Below, in pieces: positions 11,974 through 24,499 of a stretch of 38,412 nucleotides of DNA (its first letter is position 1; each line of letters opens with the position of its first letter). The notes under the pieces are model-generated. The model saw only the letters and a list, made by a program, of their open reading frames with translations, did not search any database and was not told where the DNA came from. The stretch spans positions 1-38,412 of the forward strand of contig LSSL01005783.1 in NCBI GenBank assembly GCA_001953115.1, written 5' to 3'. Made by a program: the position numbers and the translations under genes. This stretch comes from Smittium mucronatum (Eukaryota; Kickxellomycota; Harpellomycetes; Harpellales; Legeriomycetaceae).

Positions 11974-12623
11974 TATGCTTTATAAAAATGGACTGAAAGC
12001 CAAAAATTACAGTTTACATAAAATCGGTTAATTTAAAGCACAGAAAATTATATTAAATTGGAAAATTGTATTTTTTTCCCTTCTCTTTCCCCTTTTTTGC
12101 TGAAAGTGGAATTTAATTTAAATGCCGCAATTTCAAAAAAAAAAAATTGCGTGATAAAATATAAAAAAATAATATATAAATTTTCCTTTTTTGGACGTAT
12201 CTTATTGTTATTTTTTTTTTTAGAGATGTGATTCTTGATTGGGAAATATAATATTATTAATAAATTCATAGGTATTTAAAAATGTCTATTCACATTCCCG
12301 AAACAGATAATTTGATAAATTTTACTCCTCACATAATAAAAATACAACCGAAATATAAATTATCACCAATTTTTTATTTAAACCAAATTGGGTTCACTTT
12401 TTTTTAATTATAATTTATTTTTTTCTTAACTATTCGCTCTAATCCGTATTCAAATTCACTTTCTCTTTAACTTGATGCACTATAACCAATTTTTATTCAC
12501 CTATTTAGAATTATTCTTTAGTTATTTTTCATTTGCTTTCACTTTTTACAAATTGCATTCACTTTTTTTTTTATTTGGCACAACTTTTTTCAAAATTTCA
12601 TCAGAAAAGGTGTAAATTAAATT
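11974..12623 (-). repeat. Right terminal inverted repeat of copy B
   Basis: Reverse complement of 9982-10,630, starting TATGCTTTATAAAAATGG and ending GGTGTAAATTAAATT. A 73-codon open stretch inside it (12,048-12,269, minus strand) is a by-product of the repeat; the partner arm carries a similar but frame-broken version. Confidence 0.92.
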
Positions 12624-15600
12624 GACTGAAACAGAAATATATATACCAGAATGAAATAAAGACTGAGAAAAACAAGAATTTATTTCGTACTAGCACCGAT
12701 AAAATTAGGATTAAAAATATTTACTTTATTAATAACTAGATTAATTTCTGGATTTATTTGGATTTATAAAAAGCAAAGTGAAATATTTCAAAAGTGTGGA
12801 TCAATTAGAAACGTATATGATGTTATAAAAAACGAATATATTATTACATAATATATTTATAATAAAAATTTGGGGATCTATGTTAATTAATAACTCTTTT
12901 TTTTAATTAATTGGAGGATAAATAAAAAATATATATGAGAAAATAATAAAAAAAGGAAAATTATACAATTTTCACAGAAATTCTAAAAATAAAATTCCAT
13001 AAGTATTATGATAAAGTCTACTTAAAGCTATTAAATTAATTTTTTTATTTTTTATTTAATATACATATATGTCATTTAATTTTGAAAAATATCTAATAAA
13101 AGTATAGATAAATTTTTGAGAACTGTAAAAGGAAATTTTAATTCAAAAAACAGGACTTTGTATTCATTTATCAGAGATTTAAATTTAAAAAAGGGTAAAA
13201 TATGTGGAAATAATTTTTAAATTAAATAATCATCTATAAATTCCATGTAATTGAGTTTATTTCATTAAAATTTTTGATTGACTTATATATAGTATTTTTG
13301 TGATTAAATTGAATTTAAATTGCGTGATATAGCTATAAATTCAAAATTTCTGAGAGGAGAATAGCATATAATTAAAAACAAACGTTTAAAAAATTAAAAC
13401 CCCACTTATTTAAGCTCAAAATTGAAAGACATAAAATCAAGAAACTTTATTTAACTATTTTGAATAAATAATAACAAGAAGATGATTAATTTAAGCTAAA
13501 AATAAAAAATATATATACCAATTAAAGAAAATGAGATAAAGCTTATTGATTAGTTTTATTTCTTCAGTATTTTACTTATTTTCAACGTGAAAATTTCTGG
13601 AACTATTAGGCCTATAATAGCCTTAGTAAATAAATCTTACAAAATATCAATCCTCATATATATTTTTAGCCAATTTAATTAAAAAAAATAATCTTTTAGA
13701 TACTTAAATTTATTATTATTACTACAGATGCATAATATTTTTTATTATGATATGTTCTAGAAAAATAAAGTAAAGATAAATTCTAACGTATACTAATTGC
13801 ATGAAATATCGAGAACCTTCGAATTAAATAGACCCGAATCGAAAGGAGAGGTATTGGCTTTTTTTTAAGAAAAAAAAGCTTATATTATACTCATGGAGAA
13901 ATTAATTACTCATATTTACTGAAAATTTTGCAGCAGCCAGGATTTTTAGCACAAATAAATCTATCTTATTCTTAATAAGTGCTATTTAATTTTTATCGCC
14001 ACAAAATCTTAGAATAAAAAAACCGAACAGATTATTTTCTATCAAAAGCAAGATCCATAAAAATTTTAGAAAATATTTGAGTTATTACTGGATAAAATAA
14101 TATAATAGAAAAATAGACACGAATAGACACAAATAGCTAACAGAAAATTAAAAATATATCATAAATAACTTTATTAGAAAAAAACTCTAAATTTTAAAAG
14201 AAAAAATATTAAATTATCAATACATACTAATATTTTAATCAAATAGATAAAAAATCTGTCCAATTTTCCTCTGATGTGGCTTGGAAGCTATTTGGAGAAA
14301 AAAAAAGTAAGAAAAAGCACAATTAGAGGTTAAAAATTATATTTAGACATCCCAATATCCAAAAAATAAATTCTGAGGGAATAAATACCAAATTTTATGA
14401 TAGCCAAGACGATTTTTTGTCTCTTAAAAAACCAAAAAAATTCATATACTCCCCATAAATAAAAGTAAAAAAATTAGAGTATATATACAATTTACCCTTT
14501 TATTTCATTTAATTTCATAAAAAAGATAAAAAAACATATATATTGTTATAATATTTTAAAATTTCTCAATTATGTTTTTAAAAACTAATATATTATTGAA
14601 TTGCGGTGAATTTTTTTTCACCTCTTAAATATTTAATTAATTCTGAAATATATAGATATTTAAAAAAGATATTAGATCAGCCCAAATGGTTGAAAAAGAA
14701 AAAAAGAGTGAATTAAACATCAATTAAATCGCTTAATAGAAGATATTGTAGTGATTTTTTTGTTTAAAATATTTTAAAATACTCTTTTTGCTAATAAGAA
14801 TAGCTAAGACCCAAAATAAAGCCATTATTTACACCATTTGATGATAATAATATATTACTGATATAGATTTTGTTATTTAAAAGACTTTACACTCAGAAAT
14901 GAGATGAGAGTTTTAAATTTGAAATATATAACTTTATAAAGAGATATTATAAATTTATCAGAGATAAGTGTCAAAAAACTGTAAATTTATACTGATAATC
15001 CCTTTATTATAATATATTGTTAGATACGAAATAATTATTTTAAAAAAGATTATTCAAAGAAAAACAATTTATAAAAAATTTAATAGATATAATCCCAAAA
15101 ATTAATACACATTAAAAGATAAATAAATAAATTTTATATTATCACATATAAAGGATGATAATTTATGTTATGTTATTTAAAATAAGGGATATCATATCGA
15201 GGATGTGGAAATAAATAGATAAATTCAATTCAATTTTTTAATTTTAATATAATAATACCATTTAATATATATTAAATTTTTTATATTCAATGATTAGAAA
15301 AGGCATTTTTAGGAATAACCAATCATATTTTTTCTCTGTAAGTAAATGATATATTTGGGATTTTATTTATTCAGTTTATTAGCTCTTCAACATTTATAGA
15401 AAAAATTCTTATATCTAAAAATAGTTTATTGGGGGAAATTTAAAACCCCTAAACCTGTGATATTTGGATATAGAAGAGTAAAAACTAAGATAAAATCTTA
15501 ATTAAACCAAAATTAATTTTTAATAAAACTTAGTTTTAAAAAATATATAATATTAAACTCATATTTTAGAAATAAAATATTTTTCTCAAATAAAAAAAAT

Positions 15601-18600
15601 ATAGGTAAAGGGGGGTTTTCGAGTTGTGATCCAGCAGTGAAAAACTAATTTATTATCAGAAGAAATAAAAAATAAGTGGAATGGAAAATTTTTAGTTATG
15701 CTCCAAGTTTTACATCCAAAAATATAGGGAAACTAATAATCCCGAGGTGGTATATTTTAATTTAGGAATATTGAGAAGCTCTGAATAAGAGCTTAAATAC
15801 TATATCATCCCGTCTTCTATTATATCGTGAACTAAAAGTAAATTTTTTAAAAAAACGATATTATATCTGCATATAATCTAATATAAACCTATAAAATTTG
15901 TTATTTATTGGAAATTGTTGTCATATATGGCCCAAAAATTAGTGAATATAGATAATTAGAGGATTTAAAATCAGTAATTTAGGAATAAAAAATACCAAAA
16001 TAAATTTATTTAACATAAATTCGACTAATATAAAATTATAATATGTTGTTATTATGTGTAAAATATAAAGATTGAGATTTTAATATCACTCAAAACCTCA
16101 AAATCAAAGTGAAAACTACCTATATAATTTCAAAATTAACTATCATGATGTAATTATGTCTATATGTAGACCAATTATAATTACTAAAATAGTTTAATCA
16201 ACAAAATGATATATATCAAGATACAATAAAGTATGTTTTTGTCTATTTATCAAACATATATATGCCAATTGATTAAAAAGGGTCTATATAGTACATTTTG
16301 GTTATTTTTATTGTTAAATATTTGAATTATGAAAAATATTATCAAAAATGTCCTCCTTTAACTTGAAATTTCAGTAAAAATAATTGAAAATAATTGAATT
16401 AAATTTTCAATAAAATTAAATAATATAAAAATTGATTTAATTTATTATTTTTTTTTTATGAGGCTATAATATTCTTATAAAAAAACGAATCATAAATCAT
16501 TGTAATATTTGGAGTGCACTCAAGGTACCATGGAGGTATATAGTTACTTTCTGAAACTATTGTCATTTTTTTTTTCTGAAATAAAAAGTCTAGGAATAAA
16601 ATTCAAAATCGTCTTATTGTATAAATAAAAAAATTATTAATCAAAATAATTTATATTAAAGTAAATAAATATAGTTATTTTGTGGTTAAATCACAAAAAA
16701 TGAATGAAATTATGTAACATATTCATAAAATAAATCATTTAAACGTGTTTTTAAGTATAACAAACTTTTAATAGTGAATAAAAACAAAATTTTAATTATT
16801 AAAAATCTTGGAAATATTAATAATTATTTTGATTTATTAACATATCTAACTAATTTTAATATAATATGCGCTAAAATTTGTAACTTTAGCCAAAACCATG
16901 GCATTTATTGTTTAAAATAGTGTTTTTGTTTATTTTTAATGCTGAAAATATTATTTATTTATCTTATACACCCAGTAAAAAGGGTTATAAAACTTATTAG
17001 TTATCTTATGAGCTCTATAAATTTGATATAACCGAAAAAATTCCAGAACCAATCTTGGATACATTTATGTTAAAAATAAAAGTTATAACTTAAGAATTCG
17101 TAAAAAAAATAAAATCTATCGATTATATATAAATATATCAGAAAAAATAAACTTTAAGGTGTACTATATTCATCACTTAATCTAACTATTTCTAATTATT
17201 TAAAAATAAATACCCAAAATAGCAGCTATGATTCTGGATAAAATCTTTAAAATATACAGAATTATCTCAAAAAAAATTTAAGAATAATGATTTTTGTATA
17301 AATTTCTCAAGCTGCATCTCTGTACAAAGTATCTAATCAGAAATTTATATATGTATTAAATATAAATTATATATTTATGATATATAGAAGGTTGAGAAAT
17401 TTAACCAAAATGAATTTTTTTGCATTTGAGTTCTATATTAAAATATTAAAAATCAATATCTGCTATATTTGCATCAATAAAGCTTTAAAAATATTATTTA
17501 TCGTTTAATATATTTTTTAAATACTAGTAATAATCTCTGTGTGTCGAGAAAAGGTTTCTCAGCTTCTTCCGTTCTATTTTATTTACATGAAAAATATTTA
17601 TACGATTTAAATTTTAGAAATCCTCCTAATATCAACTCAAGAACGCTTACTGTACTTTTTTTAGATTAAATATTCTATATAAACAATATTTTCTTAAATA
17701 AAAATCTATCTAAAAATCTAATTTTTGTTATTATTAAAACTTAATAGGTTAAGTTTGATTTGGCCGTTTAATATAGCCATAGCTGATATTAAAAAAACAA
17801 AATTCCACCAAAATATATGAATTCAAATTATTTTATAAATTTTATAATTTTTTATTTTAATAACTAAAAATAATAATTCGAAGATCAGAAAGGTTTTATA
17901 TTACATATTTTTTTTATTCTTCTTTTGCTGAATAAATATTTATAAAATATTTTATAATTCCTGTCGATTTTTATAAATGTATTTTTTTTATTTTAGAAAG
18001 CCCAATATATTTATATTCAGGATTAGATACAAAAATTTATCGATTATTACACAAAATCCTAAGAATATGACTAAATTAGACGATTAAGAGTCTTTTTGGT
18101 GAAAATGCGTATTACTTTAACAGAAAAATATAGATTGTATGCACAGAATACAGCTTTAATTATCCAAAAGCTAAGATAAACAAATTTATAAACTCTCATA
18201 TGAAATCCAGAATATATATTTTAATGGTATATAGTATATACTGGATAATACACACAAATAAATATATACACCTAAACCAATAAATTTGATTTAAACTACC
18301 ATTTCTAGAATTTTTTAATTTCGAGATTTTGATAAATGCGATTTATATGTAAAAAAAGAGGGTAATAATTTTAAAATTACATTAAAATGTAACGATAATA
18401 AAAATTTAAAACTAAGAATCAAAATAAACTTCAAAAAACCTAATTTTAATACAATAATAAAAAAAACCAAACTTTCAAAAAGCATTTCATAAATTTACTT
18501 ATTGTTTTCTTTAGAATCACTAGAAAAAATTATTTGATATTAAGATCATATTTAGTTTTTCAGACATTTTTATATCTAAAAATAGGATGCATACGTGATA

Positions 18601-19614
18601 GATTTTTCATTTTTTTTAAAATAAAAATTGCAAAAAAAATAAGTAATTTGAATTCATTTTGGATGGATAGATGAATTTATTAAATAAATCGAAGTTTTTT
18701 CAATAAAAATATTTTTTTATTTTAACATAAATCAGATGTTTTTGAGCATGATGTATTATTTTTTTATATTTTCTCTTGTTTTAAAGTATAACATCTTTCA
18801 TATCCTTGTGTTTTTTATTTGAATAAACCAATGTAATTTATGTTTTTAAACTCATATTATCAGGATAAAATGTTTTTATTTTTAAATCAATTCTTTTTTA
18901 AGCGTTGGTAGTTGTTTTACATAAAACTGAGCACCGTTTGAATATATTTTAATCGGCAAACAGATGTGTTTAAAAAATACCAATAGAAAAAACCAACAAA
19001 ATAATATTAAATATTTTCTATTCGGTATTTAATATTATTAGATATATGGAAAAATAAGTTTTCCATACTCTAAAGGTTACAAGAAAATTCAATTGTTTAG
19101 TTATTTGAGGTACATAGTCTAAAAAAAGATGTTAAAAGTTTTAAAAAAAATCCAGATTTATTCACCGCTTTCAAAAAAGTAATAAATGATCAATTATATT
19201 AATATTATTGTATATAACGATAATAAATATAGATATTTAAAATGTTTTCTATTATTTACCTGATATAATAACAGAATAAGCCTGAAAGCAGAGTAAAAGT
19301 TTATATTTGAAGCAGGTAATTATATCTAAATCATAATTATGGAATTAGAAGAATATATATAATCATTTTATTCCGAAGAAAAATAAAAAACGGACTCTAA
19401 ATATTAATATCGCGTGTAATTTGGATGCTGACAGTATAAAAAAATTGATTTTCATTTTTTAATTGCAAATTTTTAATTTTATAACTTGTGGTGTTTTTTC
19501 TTCTTTTATATCAGATATTATACATTCGCGTAATTAATCTTATTTTTAATGTTAAATATATACAAGTTATCACCAGTTGACCCAAGATTTTTTTATTTAA
19601 TTTTTTATTTATAT
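12624..19614. other. Seven kilobases of A+T-rich gene-free DNA
   Basis: No open frame of note, no RNA gene and no repeat that I can pair by eye. The sequence is dominated by A/T runs and looks like the other decayed A+T-rich blocks of the window. Highly degenerate transposon relics beyond recognition are likely but not demonstrable. Confidence 0.6.
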
Positions 19615-19937
19615 TGTTACGCCAATAACAATTCAGTAATCAGAATAATTTTTAGACCAATTTTTAGCCGATATTGACGGCTATCCAAGGATATAGCTTG
19701 CAGTGCTATCGGAAAAGCATATCATGGATAAATTACACCCGAATATCATATTGGATGAAATTTATTTACATAATTTCATCAATAAACAATAACACAACAA
19801 TCAAATATTTAATACTAGTTTTATTTTAGTATAAAGAATTTAATTTATGAAATATGTTTTGAATCGGCTCTCTTTTACTGAGTCACTTTTTGATTTAATA
19901 TATCTAAATAAATATTATTACGATCTAAAATAATTTA
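19615..19937 (+). repeat. 5' LTR of the Ty3/gypsy element
   Basis: Starts TGTTACGCCAATAACAA and ends at about AAATAATTTA. It matches 24,784-25,108 along its length, with shared blocks such as AGACCAAT, GGATATAGCTT, ATATCATGGAT, TATTGGATGAAAT, TAAACAATAA, TTTTATTTTAGTATAAA and ATTATTACGATCTAAAATAA. No clear target-site duplication is visible. A possible primer-binding site (TGCTGTAGATC) begins at about 19,941, but no tRNA can be assigned. Confidence 0.9.
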
Positions 19938-19940
19938 AAT

Positions 19941-19952
19941 TGCTGTAGATCA
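19941..19952 (+). other. Possible primer-binding site
   Basis: TGCTGTAGATC lies about three bases after the 5' LTR, where a tRNA-complementary primer-binding site is expected. Such sites usually begin TGG, so a substitution would be needed. This is a position-based suggestion only. Confidence 0.25.
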
Positions 19953-19977
19953 TTCTTAATCTCTTTCATTTGCTTTT

Positions 19978-21300
19978 ATGATACGACTGATTATATTGTT
20001 TTTTATCCACTTTTTATTTCTTCTTTTTTACTTTTATTTAATTCACTTATTATACATGTCTGAAATCCATGTCCAAGTTTCAGCCGACAAAATTATTGAG
20101 TTCAAATTCAGTTATTCTAACCTCGAAACGGAAAAATACCAGCTTAAACGAAAACTTAGGATTTCTGAGAGTCAATAAAACTAGTTTTCTGCCGAGAAAG
20201 AGTATTTAAGCAAGCGCATCTAGAAGAAAAACGCCGATATCGCTGCAATCAAGCAGCAAATAGACACCGATGTCAAAACCCGAACCATCCTTTACATACA
20301 CAACCAAGAGGAAAAGCTACAAATTATCTCCCAAGAAAAATATCTTCCGTTCTCGAAGCTGATATTTATCAGCAACAAGCCGATGAAGTCGCTCAGTCCA
20401 GGTACTCGCACAGGTCCCTCTTCTGCAATTCCGTATATTTATGAATTATCCTGTTCGAATATCGTATTTATGATTTGTATAAGCTGGGCGAAAGAATTTT
20501 TTGTCAACTACCCCCAGCTGCCTGATTTCAACCAGCGCATGATGGTAGTCGACTCGGTCAAGTGGGAATCACACAGTTGGTAAGACACCGAGCCAGACAC
20601 CAGAACTTTCTCTTGGCTTTCACTTAAATAACCCCTGATCCTACAATACTGAGTAACCAACTCGATATCAAACGCTCTTTTAAATATTTCATCAATGAAA
20701 TTGACTGTCCGCTCTGATTTCAGCAATTTCACCCAGCAGATTCGAATAACAATTCAGGAAATATCTAAAAACGATAGCAATCTGTTCATAGCAATTATAA
20801 GATAGCAGATCAACCCAGAGATTCTTCGATACCACACAGAGACCCTATATGAATATTCATCCTCTTTTGAGCAGCGGATTCGCCTTTAGTTACAGGAGAT
20901 GCAGCCAAATTTATTTAATGTTAGCTCTGTTCAACTCACCAACAGCCAAAAATCAATAGAACTAGATACCATCTCAGCTCCTATTCAAGGCCAGTTCCAA
21001 TTCTAGCGACATGATTAGACCTCCTTCACGCGCCCTTGCTCACCTGAATAATTTCTACAGCGCAACATTTTCCCACATATTTCGGGAAATACTAAGATTA
21101 ATAGGACTTATTTTGATTAATATGTCAAAAAATATATCTGATTTACCTGTGGGAAGAAAGGGCACCTTATAAAAGTGTTTCTGCGCATAAATAATAGCTT
21201 TAGTACATTCAAAGCTGTTGATCCAACTGAAAGCAACAATAGAGACCATATGGAAAACTATAAAGTATAGAGTGTGGTAGCAACTCTAAGCTACTAAACC
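19978..21300 (+). pseudogene. gag-like region of the Ty3/gypsy element
   Basis: The region between the 5' LTR and the protease, where the structural Gag protein is expected. The first open stretch (19,978-20,178) starts with a run of hydrophobic residues, then turns into a charged, probably coiled-coil segment (LETEKYQLKRKLRISESQ) that suits a Gag N-terminus. The true start may be the internal ATG before SEIHVQVSADK. Later stretches such as LPDFNQRMMVVDSVKWESHSW (about 20,518-20,580) could be capsid. Stops and frame changes are frequent, and no CCHC zinc knuckle can be read. Identity rests mainly on position. Confidence 0.5.
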
Positions 21301-21479
21301 CTCCAAGAACTCCCAAACCGCTTAATAAGCATCTAAAATATGTCTCCTTTTCTGAACTACCGAACTTGAACCGAAGGTCTCTTTATTATATTCACGACTG
21401 CCATTCTACAAATTTTCCGCGGAAAAACTGTCTGCAACATCGCTAACCAAAATTAATTTACACATGCATAAAAATATAC

Positions 21480-21860
21480 CATTCAAAATATCTGCAAAGA
21501 TAAATTACTGTCTGTCATTTATTTTACTTAAATAGGTTCAAAAATCATATCAATGACTTTTGAAGCTGCAAAAGAACTGCGACTATCTACGAAGACTTCT
21601 AAACCAATAAAATTAAGACTAGGAAACAATTCACCTTCTTAAATACTCAACAGAATATTAATAACTGATCTATTTTTAGGCCACACTGAGCTCAAGACTT
21701 TTTTCAGGCTCATTAAATTCAAGTAATACAATATCATCTTGGCTGCAAACTTAATTGTTGCATCCAAGACCACCTACGATCCAGCTACAATAAAAATTCG
21801 ATTAAATTTTTTTGAGAAACACTGTACCTATAAAATGATACCAATTGAACTCAAAAAAAC
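21480..21860 (+). pseudogene. Retroviral-type aspartic protease relic (Ty3/gypsy pol)
   Basis: The frame from 21,558 reads FEAAKELRLSTKTSKPIKLR, which matches the part of gypsy proteases after the active-site loop ('F...LA..L.L......P..L.L'). About 50 codons on, YNIILAAN corresponds to the conserved 'YDIILGMDWL', followed by KTTYDPATIKIRLNF like the 'P.IDW....I.L' segment. The catalytic D-S/T-G triad should lie just upstream, near 21,490-21,520, but is no longer readable. At least two in-frame stops are present. The enzyme would have cleaved the Gag-Pol polyprotein; this copy is inactive. Confidence 0.6.
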
Positions 21861-21939
21861 TGAGTAGGCGCCACTAATTTTTGCCGCGTCTGCTAACGAC
21901 TGTATCAAAATACTCGAACCTGAAATATCCGCAATTATT

Positions 21940-22620
21940 CAGGAAGTTTCAAACCTATTAGATCCAACTCCTACTTTAATCAAACACGAATTTACGCATC
22001 GATTATGACTCAAAACTGACCAGCCTGTACAATCCCGAATGCGGAGATATTCTTCCGAAGAAAATTGGACGCTCAGAGAGCGTGCTCAGGATCTCTATAA
22101 AATAGGATATGTAAGACCGCCAAAATCTTCGTATTTTCCCAACTCACATATATTTCTAAAAGCCGATGGAACCTGTCTAGTTTTCATCAATATCAGACCA
22201 CTGAAAAAATTAACCATTCGAGACTAATATCCTCTCCAAAGAATCGATGTAATATTGAAACTGTTGTTTTGCCGCAGATTTTACTCAAAACTGGATGTTA
22301 ATAAGGCCTTTTATCAAGTCCCACTCCATCTTGATTCGATATAAGCTTCATCTTTTTCGACTCCAGACAGAAAAAACGGGGTCCTGGCGATTACACAGTG
22401 AATTTAGAATTCCTCCAAAACCTTTCAGAGAGATAAATATCAAATAATAAGAGAGTGCATATATGACGGATACTGTGACGCTTTTGCTGAAGACATTATT
22501 TTATTTTCCAAGAAGCGGGAAGAAACTTGGTTCATATACGAAGCGTGCCTCAAAAGCTTGTTGAAAATGAATTAAAATTAAATCCGAAGATATGTATATT
22601 ATCCGTACCAAAGGTCGAAA
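21940..22620 (+). pseudogene. Reverse transcriptase domain relic (Ty3/gypsy pol)
   Basis: Clear gypsy RT blocks in order: LYKIGYVRPPKSSYFPNSHI, FLKADGTCLVFINIRPLKKL and TIRD (about 22,099-22,227), then a stop, then YPLQRIDVIL, FYSKLDVNKAFYQVPLHLDS, and finally FAEDIILFSK at 22,483-22,512. These match 'GYIRPS.SP..SP..FV.KKDG.LR.CVDYR.LN..T..N.YPLPRID..L', 'FSK.DL...YHQI.I' and 'YLDDILIFS'. The catalytic YxDD has become FAED, so one catalytic aspartate is replaced by glutamate. Stops follow TIRD and the LDSI stretch, with frameshifts beyond. The domain would copy element RNA into cDNA; it cannot do so here. Confidence 0.92.
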
Positions 22621-23230
22621 TTTTGGATTTAAAACTCAGAGAAAATGGTCAAGGAATAGCAGGTGCGAAGATTTCAACTTTAAAAGACTTTCATCAACCG
22701 AATTCAATCCCGGCTCTACACAGTTTCCTTGGGATTATCTCATTGTTATGTTATTTTATAAATAAATTCACTGAGCTTGCAACTCCACTTTAAATATACT
22801 GAAAAAAGGTATTTTTTTTGGTTGTGATTCGAGCTGAAAAACGGCCTTTCAAAAAATCAAAATTTCATTACTTCTGCACCTGTACTTGCGCATCCAGACA
22901 CCTCAAAGCCCTAAATAATATACACCGATTCCAGTAATATTTTAATAGGTGACTCTATTAATCAAAAGCATTCAGACGTCTCAACACTACCAACCGTCTA
23001 CGCCAGCCAAAAATTATTGCCTGCCGTGCGAAACTACTGCATCAGCGACAAAGAAGCTCTGGTCGTGGTGTATGAGTTCAACAAATTTCATCACTAGATC
23101 AATGACTCTTACACATAAAATCGAGCTCTGATAACGGTTCTCAAGAAAGAAGACCCCAGAGTCCATATTTAACGATGAAACTCAGCGCTCCAAGCATACT
23201 ATTTTGAAATAAAGCACATAAAAAAACTTT
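22620..23230 (+). pseudogene. RT connection and RNase H domain relic (Ty3/gypsy pol)
   Basis: The tether region reads ISTLKDFHQPNSIPALHSFL followed by GIISLLCYFINKFTELATPL (22,670-22,791), equivalent to 'I..W..P....ELRSFLGL..YYR.FI..FS..A.PL'. Next, TSAPVLAHPDTSKP and IYTDSSNILIGDS (about 22,868-22,957) match 'SAPVL..PD......L.TDAS..AIGA', placing the first RNase H aspartate. CISDKEALVVVYEFNKF (about 23,040-23,090) matches 'Y...EKELLAIV.A...FR', supplying the expected glutamate. Downstream, ALQAYYFEIKHIK resembles 'L..YDFEI.Y..G'. The segments are split over several frames by stops. Confidence 0.85.
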
Positions 23231-23639
23231 AAAATGGGATAACAGATGCTTTTATAAGTGACTTTTTCGACAATAATGTACCAAACTACAAAATAAACCT
23301 GCGTATAGCGAGAATTCAGGACCCACAGACGCAAAAAAATACGACTAACAGGAAAGCTTGATATAATAGCCGAAGACTCCAGCGAATCAAAAGACGATGG
23401 AGAATATGATTTAGGAGTATTTTATTCTAGCGATTCAACTGATCTTGAAGAAAAAGCTGATTCAATACCAGGTGATAACAATTTTAATGTTTCAGAATAA
23501 CTGCCTCCTTCAAACAGTTTAGGCAAAATGAGACAAATCGATCAAAAGTGCAAAATGATACTCGAATATATAAATAAGCCATAATAATTACCAAATCAAA
23601 TTTTATTTCAATCCAAAACATACAGCATCAAATACAAAC

Positions 23640-24345
23640 TTCTCTAAAACCGCTTAAATCCTAAATAGTTGTAACTTTACGTCCCTGCTTCTCTGGTAAA
23701 AGCCGTAATTTATCACCACCACGATACGCCGATGATGTCACATCTTGGAAATCAAATAAAATTGGGAAATATCAGAGCTAAATTCTTTTTATCTGGAATT
23801 ATTTGTATATACCCAACCCTTTCTAATCTTTCATCTAAAAAAACATTCGAAACTTCAAAATCATGATGAAACACAGCCGAAAAATGACTCAGAGCTGTTT
23901 TAAATGGTCTCAATTGACCATGCAGGCCCGTTTCCAGATAATAGGAAAGGTAACTGTCACATTCCGGCTATAGCAGAATATTTGACGAGATGGGTAGATG
24001 CGATGGCTCTCCGATCGAATTCTGTTTACAAACCATCAGCGCATTGGAAAAACGACTTATTGTCCCACATGGCTTCCCAGAAAATATTCTAAGCGAAAAC
24101 GGATCATCCTTCATCTCTCAGAAAATGCAAAATTTCCGCTAAAAATATGGAATCAAGCAGGTTTTCAGTTCTCCAGACCACTGTGAAATGAATGGAATGA
24201 CTGATCGGTTTAACTTAAAACTCAAGTTGATGATAAAGGCCTACTGCACCAAATATCAGGGCGATTGGGACAAATAATTGAATATGCACGTTTTCGCATA
24301 CCGAAGTGCGAAGAAATAATTCCAGGGAATCTCTTCCTTTCAGGT
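23640..24345 (+). pseudogene. Integrase zinc-binding and core relic (Ty3/gypsy pol)
   Basis: The N-terminal zinc-binding region survives only in part: AVIYHHHDTPMMSHLGNQIK (about 23,701-23,760) resembles 'VL...HD....GH.G..KT'. The DDE core begins MVSIDHAGPFPDNRKGNCHI, then EYLTRWVDAMALRSNS (23,904-24,025), matching 'W..V..DF.GP.P.S..GN..ILV..D..TRW.EA..L'; the aspartate of IDHAGP is the first catalytic residue. About 90 codons later FAYRSAKK and SSFQVLYG (24,290-24,350) match 'FAYN...H..TG.SPF.LLYG'. The middle, holding the second catalytic aspartate and the glutamate, is scrambled by stops and frameshifts. Integration activity is not possible. Confidence 0.88.
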
Positions 24346-24499
24346 GTTATACGGAATTTAACCACGACTCCCAGAAAAAACACTGAAGCCGAGCAATCCA
24401 AACACCCCATTGAATATTCCCAGCCACGAAAGATTATTACAATCCAAAATCCAGCCAATAAGAACCACAATCAAAATCAATAACGAAACATCCAAGATA

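Larger units (their letters stand above)
9982..12623 (+). mobile_element. Long-TIR DNA element, copy B (near-identical arms)
   Basis: A unit of about 2.64 kb with inverted arms of about 650 bp (9982-10,630 and 11,974-12,623) around a 1.34 kb interior. Compared by eye over their whole length, the arms are almost identical; the differences seen are a few bases near the tips (CTAATGC against CTGATGA) and a one-base change in an A-run. The tip CACCTTTTCT and the inner motif 'ATCGGTTAATTTAAAGCACA' match copy A. The interior is richer in G+C than the arms and carries protein-like traces on the plus strand at about 11,205-11,410: GHPVSAHVPKSYKYGLC, then after stops YTIKRVLQSYVNSGLLLKGF. A transposase is the natural guess for the original product, but I see no recognisable catalytic motif. 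Every frame is interrupted, so this copy is probably non-autonomous or dead. Confidence 0.85.

Noticed and set aside
12048..12269. 73-codon open frame on the minus strand
   Set aside because: Lies wholly in the right arm of copy B; the near-identical left arm has it frame-shifted, so it is not conserved as protein.
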